Source of the DNA: an uncultured Clostridia bacterium
GTDB lineage: Bacteria; Bacillota; Clostridia; Oscillospirales; CAG-382
Reading direction: 5' to 3'
Length of the DNA stretch: 64,000 nucleotides
Assembly (NCBI GenBank): GCA_947630765.1
Contig: CANRIX010000003.1
Coordinates: 1-64,000, forward strand
Position 1 is the stretch's first letter; every line of letters begins with the position of its first letter. This document shows positions 51,145 to 59,127 of this stretch, one piece after another. The notes beneath the pieces are model-generated. The model worked only from the letters and a program-made list of their open reading frames with translations, did no database searches and was not told where the DNA came from. The position numbers and the translations under genes were made by a program.

Positions 51145-52046
51145 CACAGATCGTCCGCCCGATAGGACTTGAACCCCTCCCCGAACACGGCGGACGCGCC
51201 CGCGACGATCATGAACGCGTTCGGGTCGCAGGAAGCGACAAGCTCCCGGGCGTAGGGCAGGTCCTTCGGGCGCATCACGCACAGCAGCACCCGCTTTTCC
51301 TTCCCGCTGTACGCCCCGTACCCCTGCAGGAAGGTCACGCCCCGGTTCTGCTTGTTCATCAGCAGGGAAGCGAGTTCGTCCGGCTTATCCCCGACGATAT
51401 ACACCATTCTCGCTTCGTCCGAGCCGTAAAGCACGATGTTGATCAAATAGGTCGAAACCAAAATCCCGATCGCCGCGTACAGGGCGACGTCCAGGTTCCC
51501 GAACGCCACGGCCGTCACGGCGATGATGACCGTGTCCAGCGAGAGCTGCAGGATCCCGGTCTTAATGTAGGGAAACCGGGCGTGCAGCAGCATCGTGACG
51601 ATGTCCATTCCCCCGGACGACGCCCCGGCACGGTAGAGCAGCCCCATCCCGGTGCCCATGAGCGCCCCGCCGGCAAGCGCGGCCAGGATCGGCTGCTCCG
51701 TCAGCGGCCCCCAGGACGAAAACAGGTCGATGAGCGGCGAGGAAATCACCAGCATCCCGATCGTCATGCCGAGGAACCGAGCGCCGAACTTCCACATCCC
51801 GATCACCATCAGCGGAATGTTCAAAAGCAAAATCAAAATCCCGGTGCCGATCGGCAGCACCTGACTGAGCAGCAGCGCGATCCCGGCGACCCCGCCCGCA
51901 GACAGCCGGTTCGGCTCCAAAAAGAACCCCATCCCGACCGCGTAGACCAGCGACCCCACCAACGCCATCAGCACCCGGAACGCCGCATGTGCAGCGGCCT
52001 TGCGCCTGCGCAGCCGTGCGTCCGACACCTTTTTTCGCTTCTTCAT
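51144..52046 (-). CDS. YitT family membrane protein
   Basis: A 300-residue protein of the YitT (DUF161 plus DUF2179) family. A basic N-terminal tail of about 20 residues is followed by five or six membrane segments with the early FLEPNRLSAGGVAGIALLLSQ and later RAGASSGGMDIVTMLL. A cytosolic DUF2179 domain (about 215-300) has RGVTFLQGYGAYSG. Function is unknown. ATG 52046 follows AGGTGG; it heads a four-gene unit driven from 52079-52107. Confidence 0.88.
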   Translation of the reverse strand: MKKRKKVSDARLRRRKAAAHAAFRVLMALVGSLVYAVGMGFFLEPNRLSAGGVAGIALLLSQVLPIGTGILILLLNIPLMVIGMWKFGARFLGMTIGMLVISSPLIDLFSSWGPLTEQPILAALAGGALMGTGMGLLYRAGASSGGMDIVTMLLHARFPYIKTGILQLSLDTVIIAVTAVAFGNLDVALYAAIGILVSTYLINIVLYGSDEARMVYIVGDKPDELASLLMNKQNRGVTFLQGYGAYSGKEKRVLLCVMRPKDLPYARELVASCDPNAFMIVAGASAVFGEGFKSYRADDL

Positions 52047-52078
52047 ACACAAGCCACCTATTCTATCATACTACCTTT

Positions 52079-52107
52079 ATCTTACCCCATTTTTCGCTCC
52101 TTGTCAA
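52079..52107 (-). promoter_or_regulatory. promoter of the yitT-FkbM-GH2 unit
   Basis: Minus-strand TTGACA (52102-52107), 17-nt spacer, TAAGAT (52079-52084). Confidence 0.75.
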
Positions 52108-52150
52108 TCGCCTTGCGGAAAAAACGAAAAAAAGTCGGGAAGAACCCGAA

Positions 52151-52190
52151 ATACAATCAAAATACTGTTTCGGAGACGGACATGTAGCCG
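52151..52190 (+). repeat. truncated copy of the structured repeat element
   Basis: Begins ATACAATCAAAAT and continues with TGTTTCGGAG-A-CGGACATG, matching the first 35 nt or so of copy 1 (8437-8468). The P1 3' strand and all downstream parts are missing. The promoter of the MATE gene follows about 40 nt later, as copy 1 is followed by a promoter. Confidence 0.6.
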
Positions 52191-52228
52191 ACATCGGCGG
52201 CGCGACCGCGTCCCCCCCAAAAAAAAGA

Positions 52229-52257
52229 ATTGACACCTCCCCCCAAATGTGCTAAAC
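52229..52257 (+). promoter_or_regulatory. promoter of second MATE gene
   Basis: Perfect TTGACA (52229-52234), 17-nt spacer ending ATGTGC, TAAACT (52252-52257), 30 nt before the start codon. Confidence 0.8.
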
Positions 52258-52287
52258 TGTTACGGAAACTTCCCAAAGGAGCGCGTC

Positions 52288-53685
52288 ATGAACCACGACC
52301 TGACCGCGGGCAAGCCCGCCCGCGTCCTCTTTCGCTTCACCCTCCCGCTGTTCGGCAGTATGCTGCTGCAGCAGCTTTACAGCATCGTCGACAGCCTCGT
52401 CGCCGGCAAGCTGATCGACGAGCAGGCGCTCGCCGCCGTCAGCGACTCGTTCGAGGTCACGCTGATCTACCTCGCGTTCGCGTTCGGGTGCAACATCGGC
52501 TGTTCCGTCGTCGCGTCCCAGCTGTTCGGCGCGGGACGGAAAAAGGACCTCAAGACGGCGGTCCACACGACCTTCGTTTTCACCGCCGTCCTCTGCGGAC
52601 TGCTGACGGTCGGCGGACTGCTCGCCGGAAAGCTCCTGCTGCGGGCGATCGACACGCCGGAAAACGTCCTGCCGGACGCGCTCGCCTACCTCGACGTCTA
52701 CACGGTCGGACTGCTCCCGCAATTCTTCTACAACATCGCCACCGGCGTCTTTTCCGCCCTCGGCGATTCCCGCACGCCGTTCCTGTTCCTCGCCGGCTCA
52801 TCCGTCGCGAACATCGGCATGGACGTGCTGTTCGTCGCCGCGTTCGACTGGGGCGTACCGGGCGTCGCGTGGGCGACGGTGCTCTGCCAAACGGTCAGCT
52901 GCGTCCTCGCGCTCGCCGCGCTCTTCCGCCGTCTGCACAGGCTCGGCGGGGAGAAAGGCGCCCTGTTCTCCTTCCCGCTCTTCCGCCGCATCGTTTCCGT
53001 CGCGGTCCCCGGGACCCTGCAGCAGAGCTTCATCTCCGTCGGCAACCTGTTCATCCAGAAAGCCGTCAACGGCTACATTCCCCCCGAAACCCTCACGCTA
53101 TCGGCGGACTTTTCGCAGGCCGCCTTCTCGCAGGCGATGATGGCGGGCTACGGCGCCGCCGTCAAGCTCAACACCCTGACCGTCAACTGCCTGTCCACGG
53201 TCGCGAACGGCGTCTCCAACTTCACCGGGCAGAACATCGGGGCGGGCAAGCAGGACCGCGTCAGAGCCGGCTGCCGTGCGGCGATCGGGATCGCGCTCGG
53301 GTTTGCCGCCGCCTTCACGTTCCTCTACCTCGCGTTCGGCGGCCCGCTGATCGGGCTGTTCCTCGAGGACGGCAGCGGGGCGCAGGCGCTCCGCGTCGGG
53401 CAGTCCTTCCTGCGCATCGTTTCGCCGTTCTACGCGGTCGTCGGGGTCAAATTGGTGCTGGACGGGCTGTTCCGCGGTGCGGGCGCGACCGGCTGCTTCA
53501 CGGCGACCACGTTCACCGACCTGATCCTGCGGGTGCTGCTCGCCATGGTCCTGCCGCTGTACGTCCTGTCGGAAACCGGCGCGGGCATCTGGGCGGCGTG
53601 GCCGGTCGGCTGGGCGGTCTCCTGCGGGCTCGGGTGCTGGTTCTATTTTCGCGGCAAATGGAAGAAAAACGCTCTCGCACTGTGA
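52288..53685 (+). CDS. MATE family efflux transporter
   Basis: A 465-residue, 12-segment MATE/DinF transporter, the same length as the one at 34685 but divergent in sequence. The first half opens with VLFRFTLPLFGSMLLQQLYS, and the second half has IVSVAVPGTLQQSFISVGNLF near residue 245. ATG 52288 follows AAAGGAG by 6 nt; the ORF-track start at 52249 overlaps the -10. It is probably a single-gene unit, convergent with the phage-tail-like gene whose stop is 22 nt away, with no clear terminator between them. Confidence 0.88.
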   Translation: MNHDLTAGKPARVLFRFTLPLFGSMLLQQLYSIVDSLVAGKLIDEQALAAVSDSFEVTLIYLAFAFGCNIGCSVVASQLFGAGRKKDLKTAVHTTFVFTAVLCGLLTVGGLLAGKLLLRAIDTPENVLPDALAYLDVYTVGLLPQFFYNIATGVFSALGDSRTPFLFLAGSSVANIGMDVLFVAAFDWGVPGVAWATVLCQTVSCVLALAALFRRLHRLGGEKGALFSFPLFRRIVSVAVPGTLQQSFISVGNLFIQKAVNGYIPPETLTLSADFSQAAFSQAMMAGYGAAVKLNTLTVNCLSTVANGVSNFTGQNIGAGKQDRVRAGCRAAIGIALGFAAAFTFLYLAFGGPLIGLFLEDGSGAQALRVGQSFLRIVSPFYAVVGVKLVLDGLFRGAGATGCFTATTFTDLILRVLLAMVLPLYVLSETGAGIWAAWPVGWAVSCGLGCWFYFRGKWKKNALAL

Positions 53686-53706
53686 TTTTTCCGTCATTCG
53701 GGATGT

Positions 53707-55416
53707 TCAACCGAGCGAAACGCGCTTCCATAGGGTCCCATCGTGACGGTACACGCCGACCGGGCGCCACGCGCTGCCGTCGGTGCTGAACGCGCCGGAG
53801 ACCTCGGCGAAAAGCGACTGCTTTCCGGCGCGGAAAAGCGGCAGCCGCGCCCCGCCGACGGATTCGCTGTCAACCGCACCGCCCAGCGACAGGTATACCG
53901 CGCTTTCCCCGCGTCCACGGGGCAGTGACGCGCAGGACAGTGCGCCATGTGCCGCGCCGACGAGAAAGACGTCCTCCCCCGCCGACCACGCGCAGATCCG
54001 CCGCCCAGCGCTGCGCAGACACACACGTGCGCACTCCGCCGCACGCGGATCGTAGATTCGCAGCCCGCACGGGTCCCGCAGACAGACGAACCCGTCAACC
54101 GCGCCCTCGACCCGCAGCGCGTCCGCGCCGTCCGGCCGCCAGACGCCGAAGGTTTCCGACCGCAGATCGAACGTGACCGCCGAACCGTCCGCCGCGCGGA
54201 CGCCGGTATACGCCACCCCCTTCTGTGCGACCGCAAGCCCGCCGTCCCCGCCGCCGGCAAAAGCGCCCGCCGCGACCGGCGAAAGCCCCTGCCAATCGGC
54301 GCGGAACACCCGAAGGTCCGACGGCTCGCCTTTTGCGTCCGCTGAATTGGTATACAGCAGTAGTTCCTCCGGCGCACCCGGTTCGCTCGCGACCGCCACG
54401 CCGCCGGACAGCACATCCCGCGCTTCCACACCCAATTCGCCGCAGAGCTGCCCGTCGCCGCTCCCGCAATCGAACCGATACAGACCGACCGACCGCCCTG
54501 CGGCAAACAGCAGGTACACGCACTTCTCCCCCGCGCAAAAGTCCAGCACCCGCACGTCGCCCGGCGACGGGAACGGCTGCTTCCCCGCCGACGCGCGTTC
54601 GACGCGTCCGTCCGGCGAAAAATGCAGCAGCCGCAGTCCCCAGCTGCCGCCCTCCCGCTGCAGACCGCACGCGAAAAGACCGCCCGACCCGTCCGCCGTC
54701 CAGCGCAGAATCCGTGTCCCCGCCTCGGCGCGGCCGATGGGCAGCCGCCGCCACGCCGGCGTGACGCAATCCGCCGTGATCCGCTCCGGCGAAACCGCTG
54801 TCCGCACCCAAAGCAGGTCCGTTTCCCGCGGCGGGCGCTCCCCGCAGGCGACGGACAGTCCGCGCGCCGTCCCGGTGATGCGGTTTCCCGCCGCGTCGTG
54901 CGCCGTCACGCCCGCAAGCAGCGCGTCCGGCGTGACCGTGTCCCCCGTCAGGTCGATTTCCGGCACAGCGACGATCAGATCCTGCGGGACGAACGTATGC
55001 GCGAACGGGTACACACCGTTCTTCCGAATCGTAAACGGTCCCTCGTAGCAATCCACCCGATTTTCGCCGCTAAAATCCGACCGCAGCGCGGCGCAAACGT
55101 CGTTGGTGCGCAGGCGGCAGGTGAAGCCGTTCCCGTTCCGGCCCGCGCCCTCCACCGAAAGCAGGAGCGGTCGACCGTCCCCGCCGAACGGCGGCGGAAG
55201 CAGGCAGCCGGAAAGCCGACCGTCCCCGCCTCGAAGCGGACGCAATTGCATCGCCATCGGCGCTTCGCCGGTGTGCCGCAGCAACAGCGTCCGCGACAGC
55301 CCGTCCCAACCCTCGTCGAACGCGACCGCGCACGCGAGTTTGCCGTCCCGGTCCGACGGGAGCCGCTCGACCGTCAGTTTTGTACCGTCCACGCGCAGCT
55401 GCAAAAGGTCCGCCAT
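53707..55416 (-). CDS. orphan phage-tail-like protein
   Basis: A 569-residue protein without signal peptide or membrane segment. The N-terminal 100 residues (FDEGWDGLSRTLLLRH) and a central segment (DLTGDTVTPDALLAGVTAHDAAGNRITGT, about 155-185) resemble repeats found in Clostridial phage tail or baseplate proteins. The remaining 380 residues consist of repeated short beta strands that could form a propeller. No capsid, terminase or other tail genes are nearby. It may be a domesticated phage remnant or a tail-like adhesin. It has its own weak TATACT promoter near 55458. Confidence 0.6.
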   Translation of the reverse strand: MADLLQLRVDGTKLTVERLPSDRDGKLACAVAFDEGWDGLSRTLLLRHTGEAPMAMQLRPLRGGDGRLSGCLLPPPFGGDGRPLLLSVEGAGRNGNGFTCRLRTNDVCAALRSDFSGENRVDCYEGPFTIRKNGVYPFAHTFVPQDLIVAVPEIDLTGDTVTPDALLAGVTAHDAAGNRITGTARGLSVACGERPPRETDLLWVRTAVSPERITADCVTPAWRRLPIGRAEAGTRILRWTADGSGGLFACGLQREGGSWGLRLLHFSPDGRVERASAGKQPFPSPGDVRVLDFCAGEKCVYLLFAAGRSVGLYRFDCGSGDGQLCGELGVEARDVLSGGVAVASEPGAPEELLLYTNSADAKGEPSDLRVFRADWQGLSPVAAGAFAGGGDGGLAVAQKGVAYTGVRAADGSAVTFDLRSETFGVWRPDGADALRVEGAVDGFVCLRDPCGLRIYDPRAAECARVCLRSAGRRICAWSAGEDVFLVGAAHGALSCASLPRGRGESAVYLSLGGAVDSESVGGARLPLFRAGKQSLFAEVSGAFSTDGSAWRPVGVYRHDGTLWKRVSLG

Positions 55417-55487
55417 GCCGCCCGCCCCCTTTTCACGAAATACATCTTCTGCTTAAAAGTATAGAGAGCAAAGCGCAAAAACATGCG

Positions 55488-55517
55488 CAAAAACGGGCAG
55501 GAAAAACTTCCTGCCCG
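55488..55517 (-). terminator. second minus-strand terminator downstream of surface protein gene
   Basis: Perfect 10-bp stem CGGGCAGGAA / TTCCTGCCCG with a 4-nt loop, followed on the minus strand by TTTTTG. It backs up the terminator at 55570-55603. Confidence 0.75.
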
Positions 55518-55569
55518 GCAAAACATTTATTTTTGCAAATCGATTCTATCCAACACCGATTCGACGCAA

Positions 55570-55603
55570 AAAACAGCCGCAGGGATTTCCCTGCGGCTGT
55601 TTT
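55570..55603 (-). terminator. terminator of surface protein gene
   Basis: Perfect 16-bp inverted repeat AAAACAGCCGCAGGGA / TCCCTGCGGCTGTTTT, 47 nt after the stop codon on the minus strand. It could act in both directions. Confidence 0.85.
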
Positions 55604-55649
55604 CTCAGAACGGTTTCCCGTTCATTCGTTTTTGGTTTTCAGACCCGAA

Positions 55650-57644
55650 TTACCGTCTGACCTTGATAACCGTGACAGCACCCGCGATCGCGACGATCCC
55701 GAGGACCGCGAAGATCAGGATACCGGCATCGCCCGGCTTGGACGGCGTGGTCGAGGTCGAAGCCTCGCTGCTGGAGGAAGACTCTTCAACCGGTTCCGCA
55801 TAGGAATCGACCGTGTAGCTGCCTTCGCCCTTGTAGTTCGTAATGTCGGAGTTTTCCGCATCGTTCGGCATATACGTCGACTTAGCATCTTCACTATCAA
55901 CATACACACCAACGGCTTTAGCGTCAGTCAGAACCTCGAACGTAAAGCACAGCTCGAAGTTATCCGCGCTCACCTCATCGAACGGCGGTTCCGTGCACGT
56001 ATATTCGACAGAAATGATTCCGGTCGGCTTGCCGTCAACATCGGGTTCGACCTTCACCAGGTTCTCCCAAGTAGAACCCGGGACCTTAACTTCGCATTTG
56101 AGAGAGTTGTTCGGATTCACTTCCGTCGTCAACTTCAGAACTTCCGGATCGTAATGCAACGCTGCCGTGAAGCTCTGCATGTGAACGCCTTCCTTGATGT
56201 CCTTAACCTTCAGGGTGACCGTGTAGACCAGCTTGCCGGCGTCGTTCTTTTCGAGCTTGGAGGTAAGATCGACCTTGAAGTCCGCGTTCTCGACAGGCGT
56301 GACCTTCTCAGCCAGTTCCTTCTTGAGTTCCTCAGCGGGATCCGGCTTCTCCGGTTCCGGCTCTACGGTGTAGGTGCCGAGAGTAAGGTCAGCAACGGTG
56401 TACTTCGTGTAGTGCGCGTTGGTAGCCCACGGCGTATCGACGCCGCCCTCGCTGGCAACATCGTACTTGTGGTCGTTCAGAACATTGTAACCGTCGCCAT
56501 CCTTACCAAAGTGGTTGTCGGAATAGGAGGTCGCCATACGGAAGACATCGCCAATGTTGAACAGGGACTTCTTGATGGAAATCTCATAAACGCTATCGGT
56601 TTCCGTCTTGGCCATAACCGCAGTAGCATCCGTCGTGAGGGTCTTGGCCTTGTAAATGCCCAAGGAACCATCGTTCTCAACAAGGATATCGAGCAGCGTA
56701 TCGAGGACAGCCATCGCGCCGTCCTTGCCGTAAGCCGCGACATCCTCATCGGGCGTGAAATAGAAGCGGAAATGCGTACCCGAAGAAACCTTAGCGTCCA
56801 TCGTATCGGCAACGCTGCAGTTGTGCGGCAGCGCATTGACCTTCACGGCAACATAGACGTTCTCTTCATCGGCGCGAACCGCAAACTGGTATTCGAGATC
56901 GCCGAGAGCAACCTTTTCGGGATCGTCCTTAGGCTGCACCTGCTGCGTACCAGTCTCGGTGTTGACAGTCTTCCATTCCGCCTTGGTCCAGCCGGTATCT
57001 TCCAGCTTACCATCGACGACGATTTCTTCCTTCACTTCGACAGGCTCCGCAGAGGAGGTGTCTTCGGAGGGTTCCTCGGTGCTCGGAGCAGCGCCCTTGT
57101 ACAGGGTGACGCTCTTCTCATCATCAGCAAGGACAGCAGTCCAGCCGGCAGAGGAAACGTCGCTCTGCGTGTTCGCGCCAGCGCCAACGTTCGGCTTTTC
57201 AACATCAGACCCGGTGGCGCTATTGATTCCGCCAGCCTTTGCGAGGTCAAAGATGAACTTAAGAAGGTCTGTATTCTTATCGCTGTTGCCGCCGTGGTGG
57301 GAAACAACCGCAAATCCGCCCGCCGGAACCGTTACCGTGTGGACAAATTTATTGGCAGAATCCTCAGAAGCCTTGACAATCTGCGAGGCAAGAGAGGAAA
57401 TTTTGCCGTCCTTGTTGACGACAATGGTGTAAGCCCAACGAAGATTCGCAGCATCGGAATCAATGACCAGGTCTTTGTCCGCATTCGCTTTGAAAAGCGT
57501 AATGGTTCCATCGCCGGTCACCGCGCCCGTATCCTGGTTGAAGTCGACTTTCAGCGACGCGACGTCTTCCGCAGACGCGAAAACGACGCAGATGCTGGAA
57601 ATGACCATGACAAGCACAAGCGCGAGTGCAAGTGTCTTTTTCAT
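55650..57644 (-). CDS. anchored surface protein with CBM9/DOMON-like and cohesin-like regions
   Basis: A 664-residue exported protein with a Sec signal (about 1-24). An N-terminal beta domain (about 30-185) is followed by a CBM9/DOMON-like domain (about 200-420, starting VVDGKLEDTGW). A cohesin-like region (about 455-580) contains MQSFTAALHYDPEVLKL. A Ser/Thr spacer, the stretch KPGDAG, a membrane helix and RR end the protein. KPGDAG sits where a sortase motif would be but is not LPXTG. GC content is lower than in neighbours, with codons typical of strong expression or foreign origin. ATG 57644 follows AAAGGAG. Two terminators follow. Confidence 0.75.
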   Translation of the reverse strand: MKKTLALALVLVMVISSICVVFASAEDVASLKVDFNQDTGAVTGDGTITLFKANADKDLVIDSDAANLRWAYTIVVNKDGKISSLASQIVKASEDSANKFVHTVTVPAGGFAVVSHHGGNSDKNTDLLKFIFDLAKAGGINSATGSDVEKPNVGAGANTQSDVSSAGWTAVLADDEKSVTLYKGAAPSTEEPSEDTSSAEPVEVKEEIVVDGKLEDTGWTKAEWKTVNTETGTQQVQPKDDPEKVALGDLEYQFAVRADEENVYVAVKVNALPHNCSVADTMDAKVSSGTHFRFYFTPDEDVAAYGKDGAMAVLDTLLDILVENDGSLGIYKAKTLTTDATAVMAKTETDSVYEISIKKSLFNIGDVFRMATSYSDNHFGKDGDGYNVLNDHKYDVASEGGVDTPWATNAHYTKYTVADLTLGTYTVEPEPEKPDPAEELKKELAEKVTPVENADFKVDLTSKLEKNDAGKLVYTVTLKVKDIKEGVHMQSFTAALHYDPEVLKLTTEVNPNNSLKCEVKVPGSTWENLVKVEPDVDGKPTGIISVEYTCTEPPFDEVSADNFELCFTFEVLTDAKAVGVYVDSEDAKSTYMPNDAENSDITNYKGEGSYTVDSYAEPVEESSSSSEASTSTTPSKPGDAGILIFAVLGIVAIAGAVTVIKVRR

Positions 57645-57690
57645 AACGTGATTTTTCTCCTTTTTGCATTGGTTTCTTTTTTGTAAACTT

Positions 57691-57719
57691 ATTTTAACAC
57701 AAAAAATTCGTTTTGTAAA
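57691..57719 (-). promoter_or_regulatory. promoter of surface protein gene
   Basis: Minus-strand TTTACA (57714-57719), 17-nt AT-rich spacer ending TGTGT, TAAAAT (57691-57696). Confidence 0.75.
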
Positions 57720-57788
57720 GGGGGTAACGCGATTTTTTTGCAAAAAATTTCGGAAATTTCTGCAAGGTGGGTTCCTACACAGAATCCG

Positions 57789-59000
57789 TCACTTTTCGCC
57801 GCTTTCACCCCAATACGACGCCGCCAAACGTCGGAACGCCGGCAGGGAGCGGCGAATCTGCTCGGTGGAGACGCAGTAGGACACCCGGACGTACCCTTCG
57901 CAGCCGAAGCTGTCGGACGGGACCAGCAGCAGCTCGTATGCCCGCGCACGGTCGCAAAACGCGTTCGCGTCCGGCTCCGGCGACTCGACGAACAGATAGA
58001 ACGCACCGTCCGGGCGGACGCAGCGGAAGCCCATTTCGACCAGCGACCCGTACAGCAGATCCCGGTTCCGACGGTAGGCTTCCAGATCCCCGGAAGCCCC
58101 CAGCACACGCGGCAGCATCGCCTGCATCATGCTCGGCGCACAGACGTACCCGAGCGCACGCCCCGCGCCGCACACCGCCGCGTAGACCGCGTCCCGCTCC
58201 GGCATCCGATTGCAGACGGCGATATAGCCGATCCGTTCGCCGGGCAGGGAGAGCGATTTGCTGTAAGAATAGCAGACCAGCGTATGGTCGTAGAGCGACG
58301 TCAGGTACGGGGCTTCCGCGTCCGGGTCGTAGACCAGTTCGCGGTAGGGCTCGTCCGAAAGCAGGTAGATCGGGCGTCCGTACTGCGCCGAACGCTCGCG
58401 CAGCAGGTCGCAGAGGGTGTGCAGGGTGTGCGGCGTCAGCAGGGCGCCGGTCGGGTTGTTGGGGGAATTGACGATGATCGCCTTGGTTTTGGGGTTCAAA
58501 ATCGCACGCAGGGCGGGAAAGTCGATCTGGAAAGCGGTTTTTTCGGCGGGAACCACCCGGACGACCGCGCCCGCCTGCTCCGCAAAGACCCGGTATTCCG
58601 GGAAAAACGGCGCGATAACGACGACCTCGTCGCCCGGTTCGACCAGCGCGTGCAGGGAAACGGTCAGCGACGCCGCCGCGCCGCAAGTCAAGTACAGGTC
58701 GTCCTTGCCGATCCCGATTTCTTCGCCGAAACGACGGTGCAGGTCGTCGGCGATGGCGCTTCGCGCCGCTTCCGCGCCTTGGGCGGACGTGTAGCCGTGC
58801 AGGGCGACCGGGTCGCCGTCCAGCAGGGTGCGCAGGGCGTTCCCGACCTCCGCCGGGGCGGGCACGCTCGGGTTGCCGAGGCTGAAATCAAAGACGTTCT
58901 CCCTGCCGATCTCCGCGGCACGGCGGTTGCCGTATTCAAAAGTTTCGCGGATCACGGAGCGGACTTCGCCGAGTTTTCGCATGGATTCGTTGACGGACAT
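57789..59000 (-). CDS. PLP-dependent aminotransferase, class I/II
   Basis: A 403-residue fold-type I aminotransferase. The PLP-binding Lys is in YSYSKSLSLPGERIGY (near residue 238). NSPNNPTGALL (near 174), the cofactor Asp in LLSDEPYREL (near 208) and a C-terminal Arg in YVRVSYC are all present. It resembles aspartate/aromatic aminotransferases of Clostridia, some auto-labelled pyridoxal-dependent aminotransferase without a defined substrate. It has its own promoter at 59035-59063 and no partner gene. Confidence 0.88.
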   Translation of the reverse strand: MSVNESMRKLGEVRSVIRETFEYGNRRAAEIGRENVFDFSLGNPSVPAPAEVGNALRTLLDGDPVALHGYTSAQGAEAARSAIADDLHRRFGEEIGIGKDDLYLTCGAAASLTVSLHALVEPGDEVVVIAPFFPEYRVFAEQAGAVVRVVPAEKTAFQIDFPALRAILNPKTKAIIVNSPNNPTGALLTPHTLHTLCDLLRERSAQYGRPIYLLSDEPYRELVYDPDAEAPYLTSLYDHTLVCYSYSKSLSLPGERIGYIAVCNRMPERDAVYAAVCGAGRALGYVCAPSMMQAMLPRVLGASGDLEAYRRNRDLLYGSLVEMGFRCVRPDGAFYLFVESPEPDANAFCDRARAYELLLVPSDSFGCEGYVRVSYCVSTEQIRRSLPAFRRLAASYWGESGEK

Positions 59001-59034
59001 GGCGGTTTCCCCTTTTTTTCCTTATTATATAGGG

Positions 59035-59063
59035 ATTATAGCACGGTTCCTTCCGTTTTGCAA
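59035..59063 (-). promoter_or_regulatory. promoter of aminotransferase gene
   Basis: Minus-strand TTGCAA (59058-59063), 17-nt spacer ending GTGC, perfect TATAAT (59035-59040). Confidence 0.8.
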
Positions 59064-59085
59064 TAATTTTCAAAAAAATATTCGC

Positions 59086-59113
59086 AAAAAGGGGAGGACT
59101 TTCGCCCTCCCCC
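59086..59113 (-). terminator. terminator of SLH lipoprotein gene
   Basis: Minus-strand stem GGGGAGG / CCTCCCC with a GCGAAAGT loop and a TTTTT tail. Confidence 0.8.
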
Positions 59114-59127
59114 TCGGTTTGTCAAAA

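Noticed and set aside
53707-55416. Integrated prophage
   Set aside because: A single tail-like gene with no integrase, terminase, capsid, holin or att-like repeats does not support a prophage.
55650-57644. Sortase-anchored LPXTG protein
   Set aside because: The C-terminus has KPGDAG, a helix and RR, but no LPXTG or close variant; membrane anchoring is the safer reading.
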